This document shows positions 55,201-62,503 of a stretch of DNA of 64,000 nucleotides, one piece after another. The notes beneath the pieces were generated by a model. It was not told the origin of the DNA. It saw nothing but the letters and a program-made list of their open reading frames with translations, and did not search any database. The DNA is from Bradyrhizobium sp. in8p8 (lineage in GTDB: Bacteria; Pseudomonadota; Alphaproteobacteria; Rhizobiales; Xanthobacteraceae), in contig NZ_AUGD01000002.1 of the NCBI RefSeq assembly GCF_000426845.1, forward strand, positions 186,001-250,000, written 5' to 3'. Every line of letters begins with the position of its first letter. Position 1 is the stretch's first letter. A program made the translations under genes and the position numbers.

Positions 55201-57415
55201 CCGGCGCGACCGGCAGCACGAGCTTGCGCTCGACGGCGCGCCCGCCGGTCTCGACCATGCGAACGAAGATCTGCGCCTCCTGCGGCCGGGTCGATGCCGG
55301 CTGACTGTCCAGCGTCACCGGGAAGGTCGCGACGCCGTTGGCGTCAGCTTCGGGCAGGTTCTCCAGCGGCGTGCGCTCGTTCGAGGTGGTCTCCTCGTCG
55401 TCGACGCCGAACTGGTAGCCGGCAAAGCCCGGCCGCTCGCTCGCAGGCGCGACCAGCATGTCGCCTTCAAGCGCAAGGCCTGAGGCCGGTGCGCCGTAGA
55501 GGAAATGGCCGTCCGCCTTCAGCTCCACTGGAACGTTAGCTTTGATAAGCTTGTCCTTGGCGGACAGGTCGAATTCGATCCGATCGGGGACGTAGTCCTC
55601 GACCATGAAGGTGGTTTCCCCGACCGACGATCCCTTCGGGTCGGTGAAGGCGCGCACCCGCCAGGTGCCGGTCGGGACAGCCGAGTTGAGCGGCACGGCC
55701 AGCGTGCGGCCGCCGGCGCCTTGGTCTGCCAGCACGGCACGGCGGAATTCGACGCCGTCAGGACGCTCGATCACCAGCGTCATCGGTCCCCCGGTGACGG
55801 CATTGCCCTGCCCGTCGCGCAACAGCGCGGTCAGATAGACGGTCTCGCTGGAACGGTAGACGCCGCGCTCGGCATAGACGAAGGCATCGGCACCCGCCGG
55901 GACGGTGCGCCCCGAGACGCCGCGGTCGGACAGGTCGAAGGCCGAGCTCTTCAGGCTGAGGAAGGCGTAGTCGGCCTTCTCGCCGGTGACGGTCAGCAGC
56001 GCTGGCGACAGCCCGCCCTCGCCTCGCGCAAGGCCGGCCTCGAACAACACGTGACCGGACTCGTCGGTCTTGCGCGTCGCCAAGATCTCGTTGTTGCGCG
56101 CGACCAGCCGCACCTCGGCCTTGCCAACCGGATCGGTCGAAGCCAGCGAGTTGACGAAGACGTGGATGCCGTCATTGCCGGAATAGGCGGAGACGCCGAG
56201 ATCGGAGACGATGAACCATTGCGTGGCGATCTGGTAGTCGTCGTCCGAGCCCGGGCCCTTGGCGGCGGCTGTCATCACGTAGACGCCGGGCTGAAGCTCG
56301 CCAATCGCCTCGTCGACCGGGAATGCCGTGGTGACGTCCTGGTTCAGCGTCATCGCGGTTGCGAGCTCGCCGGACCAGACCTTGACGCCGCGCTCGTCGC
56401 CGAGATCGCTGAGCTGGTATTTGGACAGGGTCTTCTGGAAATCGCTGTCGACCACCGTGTTGATCAGGTTGCGGTCGCCGATCCGGAAGACGTTGATGTT
56501 GACGGCGGGCGTATTGACGCTGACGACGGGAATGCCGCGCTGGCCGCTCCGCGGCAGCACATAGGCGCGGCTGGTGAAGCGCACGAAGGGCTTGCGGTCG
56601 CGCACATAGATGTTGAACTCGGCCGATTTCGGCAGGCCCTCCTTCACCGTGGACGGCAGGCCGGCACGCAGATTGATGTTGTACCGCTCGCCGTGCTTCA
56701 ACCCGTCGACGCAGAGCTGCTTGCCCTCGGCCGACAACGCCGGCTTGTCCTGGCCCGCCAGCGCCAGGAACGGTGCGAAATCGGTGCGCTTGGCGAGCTC
56801 CTCCGAGAACTGGAAGCAGGCGCGCGGGCTCGCCGAATCCGAGTCTACGGTATAGTCGAGCAGCCGGAAGCCGTGCTCGTCCCGCATCTTCTCGTACTGG
56901 CCGCGGACGTCGGCGACCTCGCGCATGTCCAGCGATAGCCGCAATGCGTCCAGGGCCGGCCGCCACAGCTTGCGCTCGGCGAACGACTTGCCGAGCACGG
57001 CGAGTGCGTCGGCCTCCACGCCCGGATTTCCTGCACGCTGATAGGCGATGTAGGCCGCAGTCGAGGCCCGCTCCAGGAGGAACGTCTGCTCGCTCGAGCT
57101 CTTGGGGGTGATCTGGAAGATGACCTTGGCGAGGCGCAGCCAATTGCCGGCATCTTCAGGCGTGGTGGCGGCGATCTGGCCGAGCACCGAGAGGCCGGTG
57201 CGGTAATCATTGCGCCGGAACGCGGCGTCGGCGTCCGTCTTGAGCGTCGCGCTGGTCTTGGCGACCGGCCCCGCCTCGCTCTTGATCTGCGCCTCCAGCT
57301 TGATCGCGGAATCAGCGAGATCGTCGCGCTTGAACGCCTTGTCCGCGGCTTGCGCGGCGCTTAGGCCGAACGCCAGCGTGGCGCAGAGTGTGACGGCGCG
57401 AAGCAAAGCGATCAT
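52211..57415 (-). CDS. yfhM: alpha-2-macroglobulin family protein (YfhM-type, thioester-containing)
   Basis: 1734 residues with a signal peptide (MIALLRAVTLCATLAFGLSAAQA) and no lipobox. The N-terminal MG domains include the cell-envelope-specific segments (SELAKRTDFAPFLALAGQDKPALSAEGKQLCVDGLKHG). Further on, FVYAERGVYRSSETVYLTALLRDGQG and the MG7-10 blocks lead to the thioester motif CSEQ within YPYGCSEQ near residue 1286, which is intact. Bacterial MG2 proteins trap proteases in the periplasm, and the gene is classically paired with pbpC, as here. ATG at 57415 with GGGAG upstream. Some homologues are lipoproteins; this one looks soluble. Confidence 0.93.
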   Translation of the reverse strand: MIALLRAVTLCATLAFGLSAAQAADKAFKRDDLADSAIKLEAQIKSEAGPVAKTSATLKTDADAAFRRNDYRTGLSVLGQIAATTPEDAGNWLRLAKVIFQITPKSSSEQTFLLERASTAAYIAYQRAGNPGVEADALAVLGKSFAERKLWRPALDALRLSLDMREVADVRGQYEKMRDEHGFRLLDYTVDSDSASPRACFQFSEELAKRTDFAPFLALAGQDKPALSAEGKQLCVDGLKHGERYNINLRAGLPSTVKEGLPKSAEFNIYVRDRKPFVRFTSRAYVLPRSGQRGIPVVSVNTPAVNINVFRIGDRNLINTVVDSDFQKTLSKYQLSDLGDERGVKVWSGELATAMTLNQDVTTAFPVDEAIGELQPGVYVMTAAAKGPGSDDDYQIATQWFIVSDLGVSAYSGNDGIHVFVNSLASTDPVGKAEVRLVARNNEILATRKTDESGHVLFEAGLARGEGGLSPALLTVTGEKADYAFLSLKSSAFDLSDRGVSGRTVPAGADAFVYAERGVYRSSETVYLTALLRDGQGNAVTGGPMTLVIERPDGVEFRRAVLADQGAGGRTLAVPLNSAVPTGTWRVRAFTDPKGSSVGETTFMVEDYVPDRIEFDLSAKDKLIKANVPVELKADGHFLYGAPASGLALEGDMLVAPASERPGFAGYQFGVDDEETTSNERTPLENLPEADANGVATFPVTLDSQPASTRPQEAQIFVRMVETGGRAVERKLVLPVAPAAAQIGVKPLFGEKNVAEGDKAEFDVVFVSPEGKQLARDGLRYELLKIESRYQWYRQNNYWEYEPVKSTSRVADGDVAIAADRPTRISLSPQPGRYRLDVKSNEADGPVTSVQFDVGWYSDGSADTPDLLETSIDKPQYASGDTMTVSVNVRSAGKLTVNVLGDRLLTTQTIDVKEGTAQVKLPVGKDWGTGAYVVATLRRPLDAAAQRMPGRAIGLKWFGIDKQTRTLQVKLTPPALIRPNAALKIPVKLDGLNPGEDAKVVIAAVDVGILNLTNYKPPAPDDFYLGQRRLTAEIRDLYGQLIDGMSGTRGQIKSGGDAGAGELQGSPPTQKPLALYSGIVTVAADGTAEVSFDIPEFAGTARVMAVAWTATKVGRANTDVVIRDPVVLTTTLPRFLLNGDHGTVNLEIDNVEGQAGDYAINVKTGGPVKMTGNPATTVKLAAKQRNSFSLALDATAAGQATLDVDIKGPNGLALARHYAFDVKPATQVLARRSVRTLAKGESLTLTSDMFSDLVPGTGSVSVSASLSTALDAATILKALDRYPYGCSEQITSRAMPLLYVNDLAAGAHLAMDTEVDQRIRDAIERLLARQGSNGSFGLWSAGGDDAWLDAYVTDFLTRAREKGFAVPDVLFKNALDRIRNSVVNADEPEKDGGRELAYGLYVLARNGAAPIGDLRYLADTKLNNLATPIAKSQLAAALALVGDRNRAERVYGAALDSLAPKPALEFGRTDYGSQLRDAAALVSLASEGNAPKATLTKAVVRVETARGLTPYTSTQENAWLVLAARALAKENLSMEVDGQPVKTALYRSYKAATLEGKPMKITNTGDAPVQAVVSVSGSPVTPEPAASNGFKIERTYFTLDGKPADISKVKQNQRFAVVLKITEAKPEYGHIMVSDYLPAGLEIDNPNLVSSGDSGTLDWIEDGEEPEHTEFRDDRFTAAVDRASDSKSVFTVAYVVRAVSPGKYVLPQAYVEDMYNPSRYGRTGTGTVEVRAAK

Positions 57416-57803
57416 GATGGACTCCCGGAAATCGCGGCAAACGCCGCGTCAGATGAAATGCGCGGAAAGGTGACGGACTCAAGGCGATGGAACCACAAGA
57501 ACAAAACGCCGCATTGCGCCATGACAAGTCCTAACCAAACCGGTCAAGGTAGCGGCGCGCGCGCCCTTCCGGTTGGCGCAGCCTGACATGGCCGGTCGAC
57601 CGGCAACCGTGTCCCGGAAGCTGTTCAGCGGCCCTGGCGATTTAACCGATCGTCCGTTCCGCTGCCGCTCGACCCCACACCCCGCCGTTCCGCTTTGTCG
57701 CCGCATTGAGGAAAAGGGTTCGGTTCAGGCTTGGCGAAACACCAGATTTTTCATATTGGCTGCTAGATGAACGGCCAGCCGTCCAGACCGGCCGGCTCGA
57801 GAC
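57416..57803. other. gap between the macroglobulin gene and tRNA-Arg
   Basis: About 390 bases with no supported gene. It should hold the macroglobulin-operon promoter. One perfect 14-base palindrome, GCCGGTCGACCGGC, lies at 57591-57604. No terminator seen. Confidence 0.4.
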
Positions 57804-57880
57804 GGTCCCGTAGCTCAACTGGATAGAGTAGCGGATTTCTACTCCGCGGGTTGCAGGTTCGAGTCCTGCCGGGATCGCCA
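57804..57880 (+). tRNA. tRNA-Arg(TCT)
   Basis: Acceptor GGTCCCG pairs with CGGGATC (one G-T pair), D-arm GCTCAACTGGATAGAGT, anticodon stem-loop GCGGATTTCTACTCCGC with anticodon TCT, T-arm GCAGGTTCGAGTCCTGC, discriminator G and encoded CCA. Confidence 0.97.
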
Positions 57881-57903
57881 ATTCTTGCATCGCCAATTCT
57901 TGC
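57874..57903. repeat. 15-base tandem duplication of the tRNA-Arg 3' end
   Basis: ATCGCCAATTCTTGC occurs at 57874-57888 (its first seven bases being the tRNA end) and again at 57889-57903. Duplication of a tRNA 3' end can mark an integration site, but the copies are directly adjacent, so replication slippage or a collapsed element is equally likely. Confidence 0.7.
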
Positions 57904-58011
57904 GCTGATGGACCTCGTTCACGAACGCGTGGGTCGCTTCGCTCCGGGCTTTGAAGCTTCCACATCAGCCCTATCTATGCGCCGGGCGAAGTGCACCCGA
58001 ACAGGATCCCA

Positions 58012-58254
58012 ATGCCTCAACCCGAGTGGACCAGAATGGCGATCGCATCTGCGGTGGCGATCGTCGCGATGTCATACTTGGCGATCGACGCAGGCGTCGT
58101 GAATACGAACGTTGTCAAGAAGCCTATCGAAGTGGCGCAGGCATCGATCGTCGGCGCCGCGATGGGTCAGCATCACCTTGCCTTCGCCGTTCAGGAGTGG
58201 GCGCGTGGCGGCCAAGAGAAGCCGGCCTTGGAGCAGTGCCTGGCGACCGATTGA
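58012..58254 (+). CDS. small hypothetical protein with one N-terminal hydrophobic segment
   Basis: 80 residues from the ATG at 58012 (MPQPEWTRMAIASAVAIVAMSYLAIDAG), with AGGA about 8 bases upstream; the frame opens 7 codons earlier. Residues 9-26 could be a signal anchor. The rest (VVNTNVVKKPIEVAQASIVGAAMGQHHLAFAVQEWARGGQEKPALEQCLATD) resembles no family I know. It converges on the PLP-like gene with 52 bases between stops. Confidence 0.45.
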   Translation: MPQPEWTRMAIASAVAIVAMSYLAIDAGVVNTNVVKKPIEVAQASIVGAAMGQHHLAFAVQEWARGGQEKPALEQCLATD

Positions 58255-58306
58255 TGCGAAGCGCGCTCGCGGAGCTGTCGAACGGACATCGCATTCACCC
58301 ACCACC

Positions 58307-59578
58307 TCACGCCTGATGTGCCAGCCACCATCGCGCGATTGCGGCGGCCAGATCATTCCAAAGCTCGGTCGGAAGATCCGGGACCGCCACCCGGACGCTA
58401 TACTGGTCCGTGGTCGCGTCGTGAAACCACTCCGTCGCGGCGAAATCAAAGCCGAAGCTGCCGGCGTGGCGGATGGGAAAGCCCTCACGCCGCAGTTCGC
58501 TGCTCATGTCTTCGGCAGCCTGGCGCGCTGCCGCCTCGTCGAGCGGGCGCCTTCCCCGGAGGGTCACGTACAGGCCGTGGGCGAAATGCAGTTCGGCCGA
58601 GAGCGCCGGGAGCTTTGCGGCAAAATACCGAGCGGTGCTTCGGCCGTTGCGCAAGATCGCCGCAACGCGCCTTTTCGTGAGAGCCCAGTACGCGGCGCTG
58701 CCCGCAAAGGGCGGGAAGTGGGCCGGCAGCGCCGCGCCCCCGAGCAGCCGCACCGCGTTTCGCGTTTCGGACGCGAGACGCGCCCATTCGAGCCCCCCTG
58801 CCCGCTGCTGACGCTCATTTTCATGCACGAAGACGGCCGAGCCAAGCCGGCCATACTCCGCTCCGAGCGAGTCGAGCTTGTTGTGGCTGCGCACCAGCAC
58901 CAGCGGAATGCCGTGTCGCCGGGCCCAGCTCAGGACCCGCCTGATCCGGCCTGACCGGCCGGCGAAGCATGTCGTATCGAACACCAGGAGGTCGAGGCCA
59001 GAGCCGTCGCAGCGCAGCGCCGCCTCGAAAGCGCCGGCCAAGGAGCAGGAATCCAGCAGCAAGATGCGCGGCCGGCCCGCCCGGGCAAACGCATCGCCCA
59101 GCGGCAGCTTCAAAGCCTCGAGCCGCAAATGAGCGACGTAGCTCCGGATCAGTTCCAGCGTCTCGCCATAGGAGCCCGGCAGCACCAGGATATCGGCCTT
59201 CGGCGCGATCTGCGCGGAGGCGAGCAGCGCGGCAGAGATCGCGGCCATACCCGAGGCGGTATAGATTGCGGTGCTCGTGGAGGCGCAGTCGACTTCATAG
59301 AACGGCGGCCCGCGTACCGTAAGATCGGCCCGCTGATAATCGTAGCCGAACTCGAACGGTCCGCTGGCGGGATTGGCGGTGTGCGACCAGGCCGTCTCCG
59401 TCGCCTTCCACTCATGCAGTTCGTGCTCCGCCCTCAGCGCCGCAGTGATCCGGAACTTGGACCCGACCACGTCATCGACGGATTGCGGACGCACTAAGTC
59501 AATCCGGTTTCTCAGGCAGCCATTCAACAGCCTGAGTTCCTCATGCTTTCGTTGCAGATAGGCTTGAATGGTCTCCAT
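58307..59578 (-). CDS. uncharacterised PLP-dependent fold-type-I enzyme-like protein
   Basis: 423 residues from the ATG at 59578 (METIQAYLQRKHEELRLLNGCL); the frame is open to 59788, but that part overlaps the divergent DUF2171 gene. Fold-type-I features: a cofactor-stacking segment TASGMAAISAALLASAQI, LPGSYGETLELIRSYVAHL, the pyridine-binding Asp in LLVFDTTCFAGRSGRI, and a candidate Schiff-base Lys in VRSHNKLDSLGAEYGRLG. It most resembles the Cys/Met-metabolism branch but lacks the standard SxTKxxxGH motif, so substrate and even activity are open. No neighbour suggests a pathway. Confidence 0.7.
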   Translation of the reverse strand: METIQAYLQRKHEELRLLNGCLRNRIDLVRPQSVDDVVGSKFRITAALRAEHELHEWKATETAWSHTANPASGPFEFGYDYQRADLTVRGPPFYEVDCASTSTAIYTASGMAAISAALLASAQIAPKADILVLPGSYGETLELIRSYVAHLRLEALKLPLGDAFARAGRPRILLLDSCSLAGAFEAALRCDGSGLDLLVFDTTCFAGRSGRIRRVLSWARRHGIPLVLVRSHNKLDSLGAEYGRLGSAVFVHENERQQRAGGLEWARLASETRNAVRLLGGAALPAHFPPFAGSAAYWALTKRRVAAILRNGRSTARYFAAKLPALSAELHFAHGLYVTLRGRRPLDEAAARQAAEDMSSELRREGFPIRHAGSFGFDFAATEWFHDATTDQYSVRVAVPDLPTELWNDLAAAIARWWLAHQA

Positions 59579-59687
59579 GCGCTTCTGACAGATCTGATCA
59601 GGCGTCAACGTATAGAAAGCGCCTTGGGTCCAAGGCCCGTGCAACGAACATGCGTTTTCGCAGTTGAATCCGTGCAAGGAGGACAGC

Positions 59688-59915
59688 ATGTCTGAAATCA
59701 GAGAGCACATGAAGATCATCGGCAAGGACGGCGCACATGTCGGCACCGTCGATCGCGTCGAGGGCAACCGCATCAAGCTGACGCGCAAGGACAGCCCGGA
59801 AGGTCACAAGGACCATCATCACTACATCGACACGAAATATGTAGGAGCCGTCGAGGGCGACGTCGTGAAGCTGTCGATGAATGCCGACGCGGTACCGAAG
59901 ACGGAAGCCGCATGA
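59688..59915 (+). CDS. DUF2171 family protein
   Basis: 75 residues from the ATG at 59688 with AAGGAGG at about 6 bases. Sequence MSEIREHMKIIGKDGAHVGTVDRVEGNRIKLTRKD..., then HHHYIDTKYVGAVEGDVVKLSMNADAV, a small beta-rich fold related to PRC-barrel-like stress proteins. Function unknown; soluble and histidine-rich in the middle. A strong terminator follows directly. The good ribosome-binding site and terminator suggest a well-expressed single gene. Confidence 0.88.
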   Translation: MSEIREHMKIIGKDGAHVGTVDRVEGNRIKLTRKDSPEGHKDHHHYIDTKYVGAVEGDVVKLSMNADAVPKTEAA

Positions 59916-59921
59916 ATCACT

Positions 59922-59946
59922 GAGCCCCTTCGGGGGCTTTTTGTTT
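59922..59946 (+). terminator. Rho-independent terminator of the DUF2171 gene
   Basis: AGCCCC-TTCG-GGGGCT stem-loop followed by TTTTTG, six bases after the stop codon. Confidence 0.92.
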
Positions 59947-60040
59947 GTTCACGATCCGACTCTGCTTCGTTCGCACGGCACGAATCGCGATCGCAAATCG
60001 AAGCGTCGAGCAATTGTTAAGAACTGGTTCAATGCATGGA

Positions 60041-60253
60041 TCAGGCAGTCACGAGCGCGGGCCGCAGCCGATAGGCGTCGATCGCGGCATTCGAGAGCAG
60101 CAATCTGCGCCGCTCTCCGCGCTGCATCATGCGGTCGATCCGGCTCAAGATGAAACGGGCGGAATCCTTGTGCTCACCCGTGAGCAGGCCGGACTGGTCG
60201 AGATATCGCCAGGCGATCTCGAAAGACTGTGCTCGTAGCTCGGGATCGGTCAT
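60041..60253 (-). CDS. small hypothetical protein
   Basis: 70 residues, MTDPELRAQSFEIAWRYLDQSGLL..., predicted mostly helical with a basic middle (RMMQRGERRRLLLSNAAIDAYR). No signal or membrane segment; the ribosome-binding site is weak. Composition and regular helical pattern suggest a real lineage-specific gene, but I do not recognise it. Confidence 0.55.
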   Translation of the reverse strand: MTDPELRAQSFEIAWRYLDQSGLLTGEHKDSARFILSRIDRMMQRGERRRLLLSNAAIDAYRLRPALVTA

Positions 60254-60390
60254 AGCCGCACAACGTCGCCGCGGAACGGACGTTCCTTCCTGCCAAGCGC
60301 AGGCGTCACTCCAGGAGTGCAGGTCTCAGCCGCGCCGATAGACCTGGAACGAACGCGCAAGCAGAGCGTTGAATGACCGACTTGAGTGGT

Positions 60391-60454
60391 GCCGACCGCC
60401 AACCCCGGTCGGCTTTGCAGAGCCCCGTGCTTGTCCCCCGAGCACGGGGTTTTC
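60391..60454 (+). ncRNA. candidate small RNA or orphan double-terminator
   Basis: Two consecutive hairpins on the plus strand: GCCGACC...GGTCGGC followed by TTT (60391-60416), then CCCCGTGCT...AGCACGGGG followed by TTTTCT (60423-60454). The second is a good intrinsic terminator, yet no plus-strand gene lies upstream of it. The combination looks like the end of a small RNA whose 5' end I cannot place, or a terminator shared by minor transcripts. Confidence 0.4.
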
Positions 60455-60465
60455 TCATGTCCGCG

Positions 60466-60651
60466 TTATCGGACCGCGGCTGTGTGCCCGGCTGGATGAG
60501 AGAGGCCGGTTCGCTCGCCACGCGGATCGCGGGCGAGCTGGTGCCATGCCAGGGCCAGCTGGATGAGCCGTTGCCTGTCCGCACCTTCGGCCTCCGCAGC
60601 GCGCTTCATTGCGAGCTCGGCTTCATGCTGCGGATCGTACTCGGTGCACAT
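60466..60651 (-). CDS. small hypothetical protein
   Basis: 61 residues from the ATG at 60651 (MCTEYDPQHEAELAMKRAAEAEGADRQRLIQLALAWHQLARDPRGE...). Acidic and helical, no membrane segment; the frame extends to 60744, but an AGGG site lies before 60651. A CRP-type palindrome (60730-60745) sits about 80 bases upstream, between this gene and the divergent small membrane protein gene. Confidence 0.55.
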   Translation of the reverse strand: MCTEYDPQHEAELAMKRAAEAEGADRQRLIQLALAWHQLARDPRGERTGLSHPAGHTAAVR

Positions 60652-60729
60652 GAGGCAGACCCTAACCGACCATCTGGACAAGCGCGTGGCAATTTCGTCC
60701 GTATGATTGCGGGGTAACCGGCAAGGCTC

Positions 60730-60745
60730 TGTGAACTGCGTCACA
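60730..60745. promoter_or_regulatory. CRP/FNR-family-type operator, TGTGA-N6-TCACA
   Basis: TGTGAACTGCGTCACA, a perfect inverted repeat of the CRP type, located between two divergent small genes (starts at 60651 minus and 60805 plus). Confidence 0.5.
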
Positions 60746-60804
60746 ACTCGCGCCGGAAATCTTCGCTAAACAGCGCTTCATGGCTCTATGGATGATGTCC
60801 CGTC

Positions 60805-60966
60805 ATGACACGCAAGGCAGCAACGGAAGCCATCGTCCCGCCGCGGCGGCATAGCTCGGATCTGCTCGGCGTCGCATATCTCGGCACCATTGCGATCGTG
60901 ATGCTGGCCTGGATCGCCAGCCTCGTCTGGGGGGCGATCGCGTTCTTCAGCTGGCTCGTGTCTTGA
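60805..60966 (+). CDS. 53-residue single-pass membrane protein
   Basis: Short gene: MTRKAATEAIVPPRRHSSDL, then a hydrophobic segment of about 30 residues (LLGVAYLGTIAIVMLAWIASLVWGAIAFFSWLVS). The charged N-terminus with a single C-terminal helix suggests an inner-membrane microprotein. The ribosome-binding site is poor (GGATGATG). Function unknown. Confidence 0.5.
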   Translation: MTRKAATEAIVPPRRHSSDLLGVAYLGTIAIVMLAWIASLVWGAIAFFSWLVS

Positions 60967-61023
60967 TGCGCGAGCAGATTGGTTCAGGTGCCACACGCAT
61001 GGGTTGCCGTGGCGAATCGTGCG

Positions 61024-61125
61024 CTAGAACAGATATGGTAACGCCTGCGAGAGTTTGATCCCGCCACAGACGATCATGGCCCAAAGCGCCAAGCTGATCT
61101 GGATGGCATCCAGCATGTCCCACAT
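61024..61125 (-). CDS. 33-residue hydrophobic microprotein (possible)
   Basis: An open frame from the ATG at 61125 encodes MWDMLDAIQISLALWAMIVC followed by GGIKLSQALPYLF and TAG. An amphipathic start and a single hydrophobic helix give it a protein-like pattern, with GGGG just upstream. Too short for certainty. Confidence 0.35.
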   Translation of the reverse strand: MWDMLDAIQISLALWAMIVCGGIKLSQALPYLF

Positions 61126-61224
61126 CCCCGCGAATCATCCCGACGTTTTCTTTTGAGACTTGCGTGAGGCGGCGACGAGCGCCAGCGCTAATTTGCTGAT
61201 TTGAAGCAATCGCTGCGGCGCAAA

Positions 61225-61251
61225 ACAAAAAAGGCGGACCTAAGCCCGCCT
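61225..61251 (-). terminator. Rho-independent terminator of the glycine-zipper protein gene
   Basis: On the minus strand AGGCGGGC-TTAG-GTCCGCCT (eight pairs including one G-T) is followed by TTTTTTG, about 25 bases after the stop at 61276. Confidence 0.85.
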
Positions 61252-61275
61252 CTTCTTCGATCCGGATTGGAAAAC

Positions 61276-62046
61276 TCAATAGCACGCGCGAGGATCGGCC
61301 TGCACATACTGGCCATTCGGATAACGGTAGTAGCAGGTGCCCTGCGCCCAGTAATAGCCGGGCTGGGATGCAGCGGTGGCCCCCGCAATCGCGCCCGTCG
61401 CGCCGCCGAGAACCGCGCCTGCGGCAGCCCCCGTTGCATTGCCCGAGATCAGGCCGCCCAGCAAGCCGCCGACGAGCGCCCCGCCGAGCGCGCTGGCACC
61501 GGGATCCGCCGGTGCAGGAGGCGGAGGCGGCGGCGCATAGGCGACCGGAGGTGGGGCGTAGGCCACCGGCACGTCGTCGATGTAATCCTCGGAGATGTAA
61601 GCGGGCGGGCCCGCCATGCGCTGCGGATAATAATACCAGACGCCGCCGACGTCCCACCACCAGCCGGACCGTCCGTTGCGGACTTCGTGCCGCCACCGTC
61701 CCCCATCCCAGGCGCGGTTGCCGCGATAGATGTGACCGCCCCAATGGCGCTCCGGCGCAGGACCGCGGGCGACGTGCCGTCCCGGCGGCGGCCCCCCGGC
61801 ATGGTGCGCACCAGGACCCGCATGGGGCCGATCGGCAGGGCGCTGCGCCGGCCGGACCGCCTGCTGCTGCGGCGGAAGGCCTTTACGCATGTTCTGATCG
61901 GTCGGGGCCGGCGCACCAGCGCTGGGGCGGGCCGCTGCCGGGCCGGCATCCCTCGGCCTTGAGTCCTGAGCCTGCGCCGAAAGCGCGAGGAACGACATGG
62001 CCGAAGCCACGGGAATGATGATCTTGATGCGTTTGGACGCACTCAT
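61276..62046 (-). CDS. secreted Pro/Gly-rich glycine-zipper protein
   Basis: 256 residues. Signal peptide MSASKRIKIIIPVASAMSFLALSAQAQ. A long Pro/Ala/Arg/His-rich region leads to a Trp/Tyr-rich block (HIYRGNRAWDGGRWRHEVRNGRSGWWWDVGGVWYYYPQ, about residues 104-141). A proline run follows, then a glycine-zipper segment (GGALVGGLLGGLISGNATGAAAGAVLGGATGAIAG) and a Tyr-rich end (YYWAQGTCYYRYPNGQYVQ). Such envelope proteins are common in Bradyrhizobium; the function is unknown, and the glycine zipper suggests membrane association or oligomerisation. Own terminator downstream, so probably monocistronic. Confidence 0.82.
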   Translation of the reverse strand: MSASKRIKIIIPVASAMSFLALSAQAQDSRPRDAGPAAARPSAGAPAPTDQNMRKGLPPQQQAVRPAQRPADRPHAGPGAHHAGGPPPGRHVARGPAPERHWGGHIYRGNRAWDGGRWRHEVRNGRSGWWWDVGGVWYYYPQRMAGPPAYISEDYIDDVPVAYAPPPVAYAPPPPPPAPADPGASALGGALVGGLLGGLISGNATGAAAGAVLGGATGAIAGATAASQPGYYWAQGTCYYRYPNGQYVQADPRACY

Positions 62047-62220
62047 GCGTGCTCGCCCCCTGCTCTGTCGATGGCCGTGGTGCCCGGCGCGATCGGCGAA
62101 TCGCCGCGCGCCGGGCTGATGCCGGCCGAAACAACTGCCCTGCTTGATCGGCTAAGTCCCGTTACAAATGATTAAGATCACGGCAATTTTTGGCCCCAAC
62201 CGCTGCGGCGGAGCCGGACT

Positions 62221-62433
62221 CTAGCGGGCCGGTTCAATCACATTACAATTGGTGCGGCCCGACATCAGGCAGTCCTGCATCTTGCTTGCCGAGGTGAGGT
62301 GGCGAGCAAGCCACCAGCCGACGGCGAGGATGACAAGCGTAATGATCAAGCCGGCAATGGCGCCGCGCCGATTGCCGACGGGTCGAGGTCTTCCAGCTGG
62401 TTTGGGCTTCTGGCCCAGTTCGGGCTTGGACAT
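62221..62433 (-). CDS. small single-pass membrane protein
   Basis: 70 residues from the ATG at 62433 with AGGTGG about 5 bases upstream (MSKPELGQKPKPAGRPRPVGNRRG). A basic N-terminus, one membrane helix (AIAGLIITLVILAVGWWLARHL), and a short periplasmic tail with two Cys (QDCLMSGRTNCNVIEPAR) that could form a disulfide. No known family recognised. Confidence 0.65.
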   Translation of the reverse strand: MSKPELGQKPKPAGRPRPVGNRRGAIAGLIITLVILAVGWWLARHLTSASKMQDCLMSGRTNCNVIEPAR

Positions 62434-62503
62434 GGCCACCTGATCGCGCAAGGGGCTCTATCACCTGTGCGGCGTCGCGTCACATCCCAATCCGCGCCCT
62501 CAT

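Noticed and set aside
52163..55483. 1106-codon plus-strand open frame opposite the macroglobulin gene
   Set aside because: Composition (Arg, His, Asp, Val, Gly) is that of an antisense shadow, while the minus strand encodes a clear family.
62169..62180. TGAT-TAAG-ATCA, FNR/FixK-like
   Set aside because: Only the inner eight bases fit (flanks A and C instead of T and A), and it lies 120 bases from the nearest start; too weak to call.
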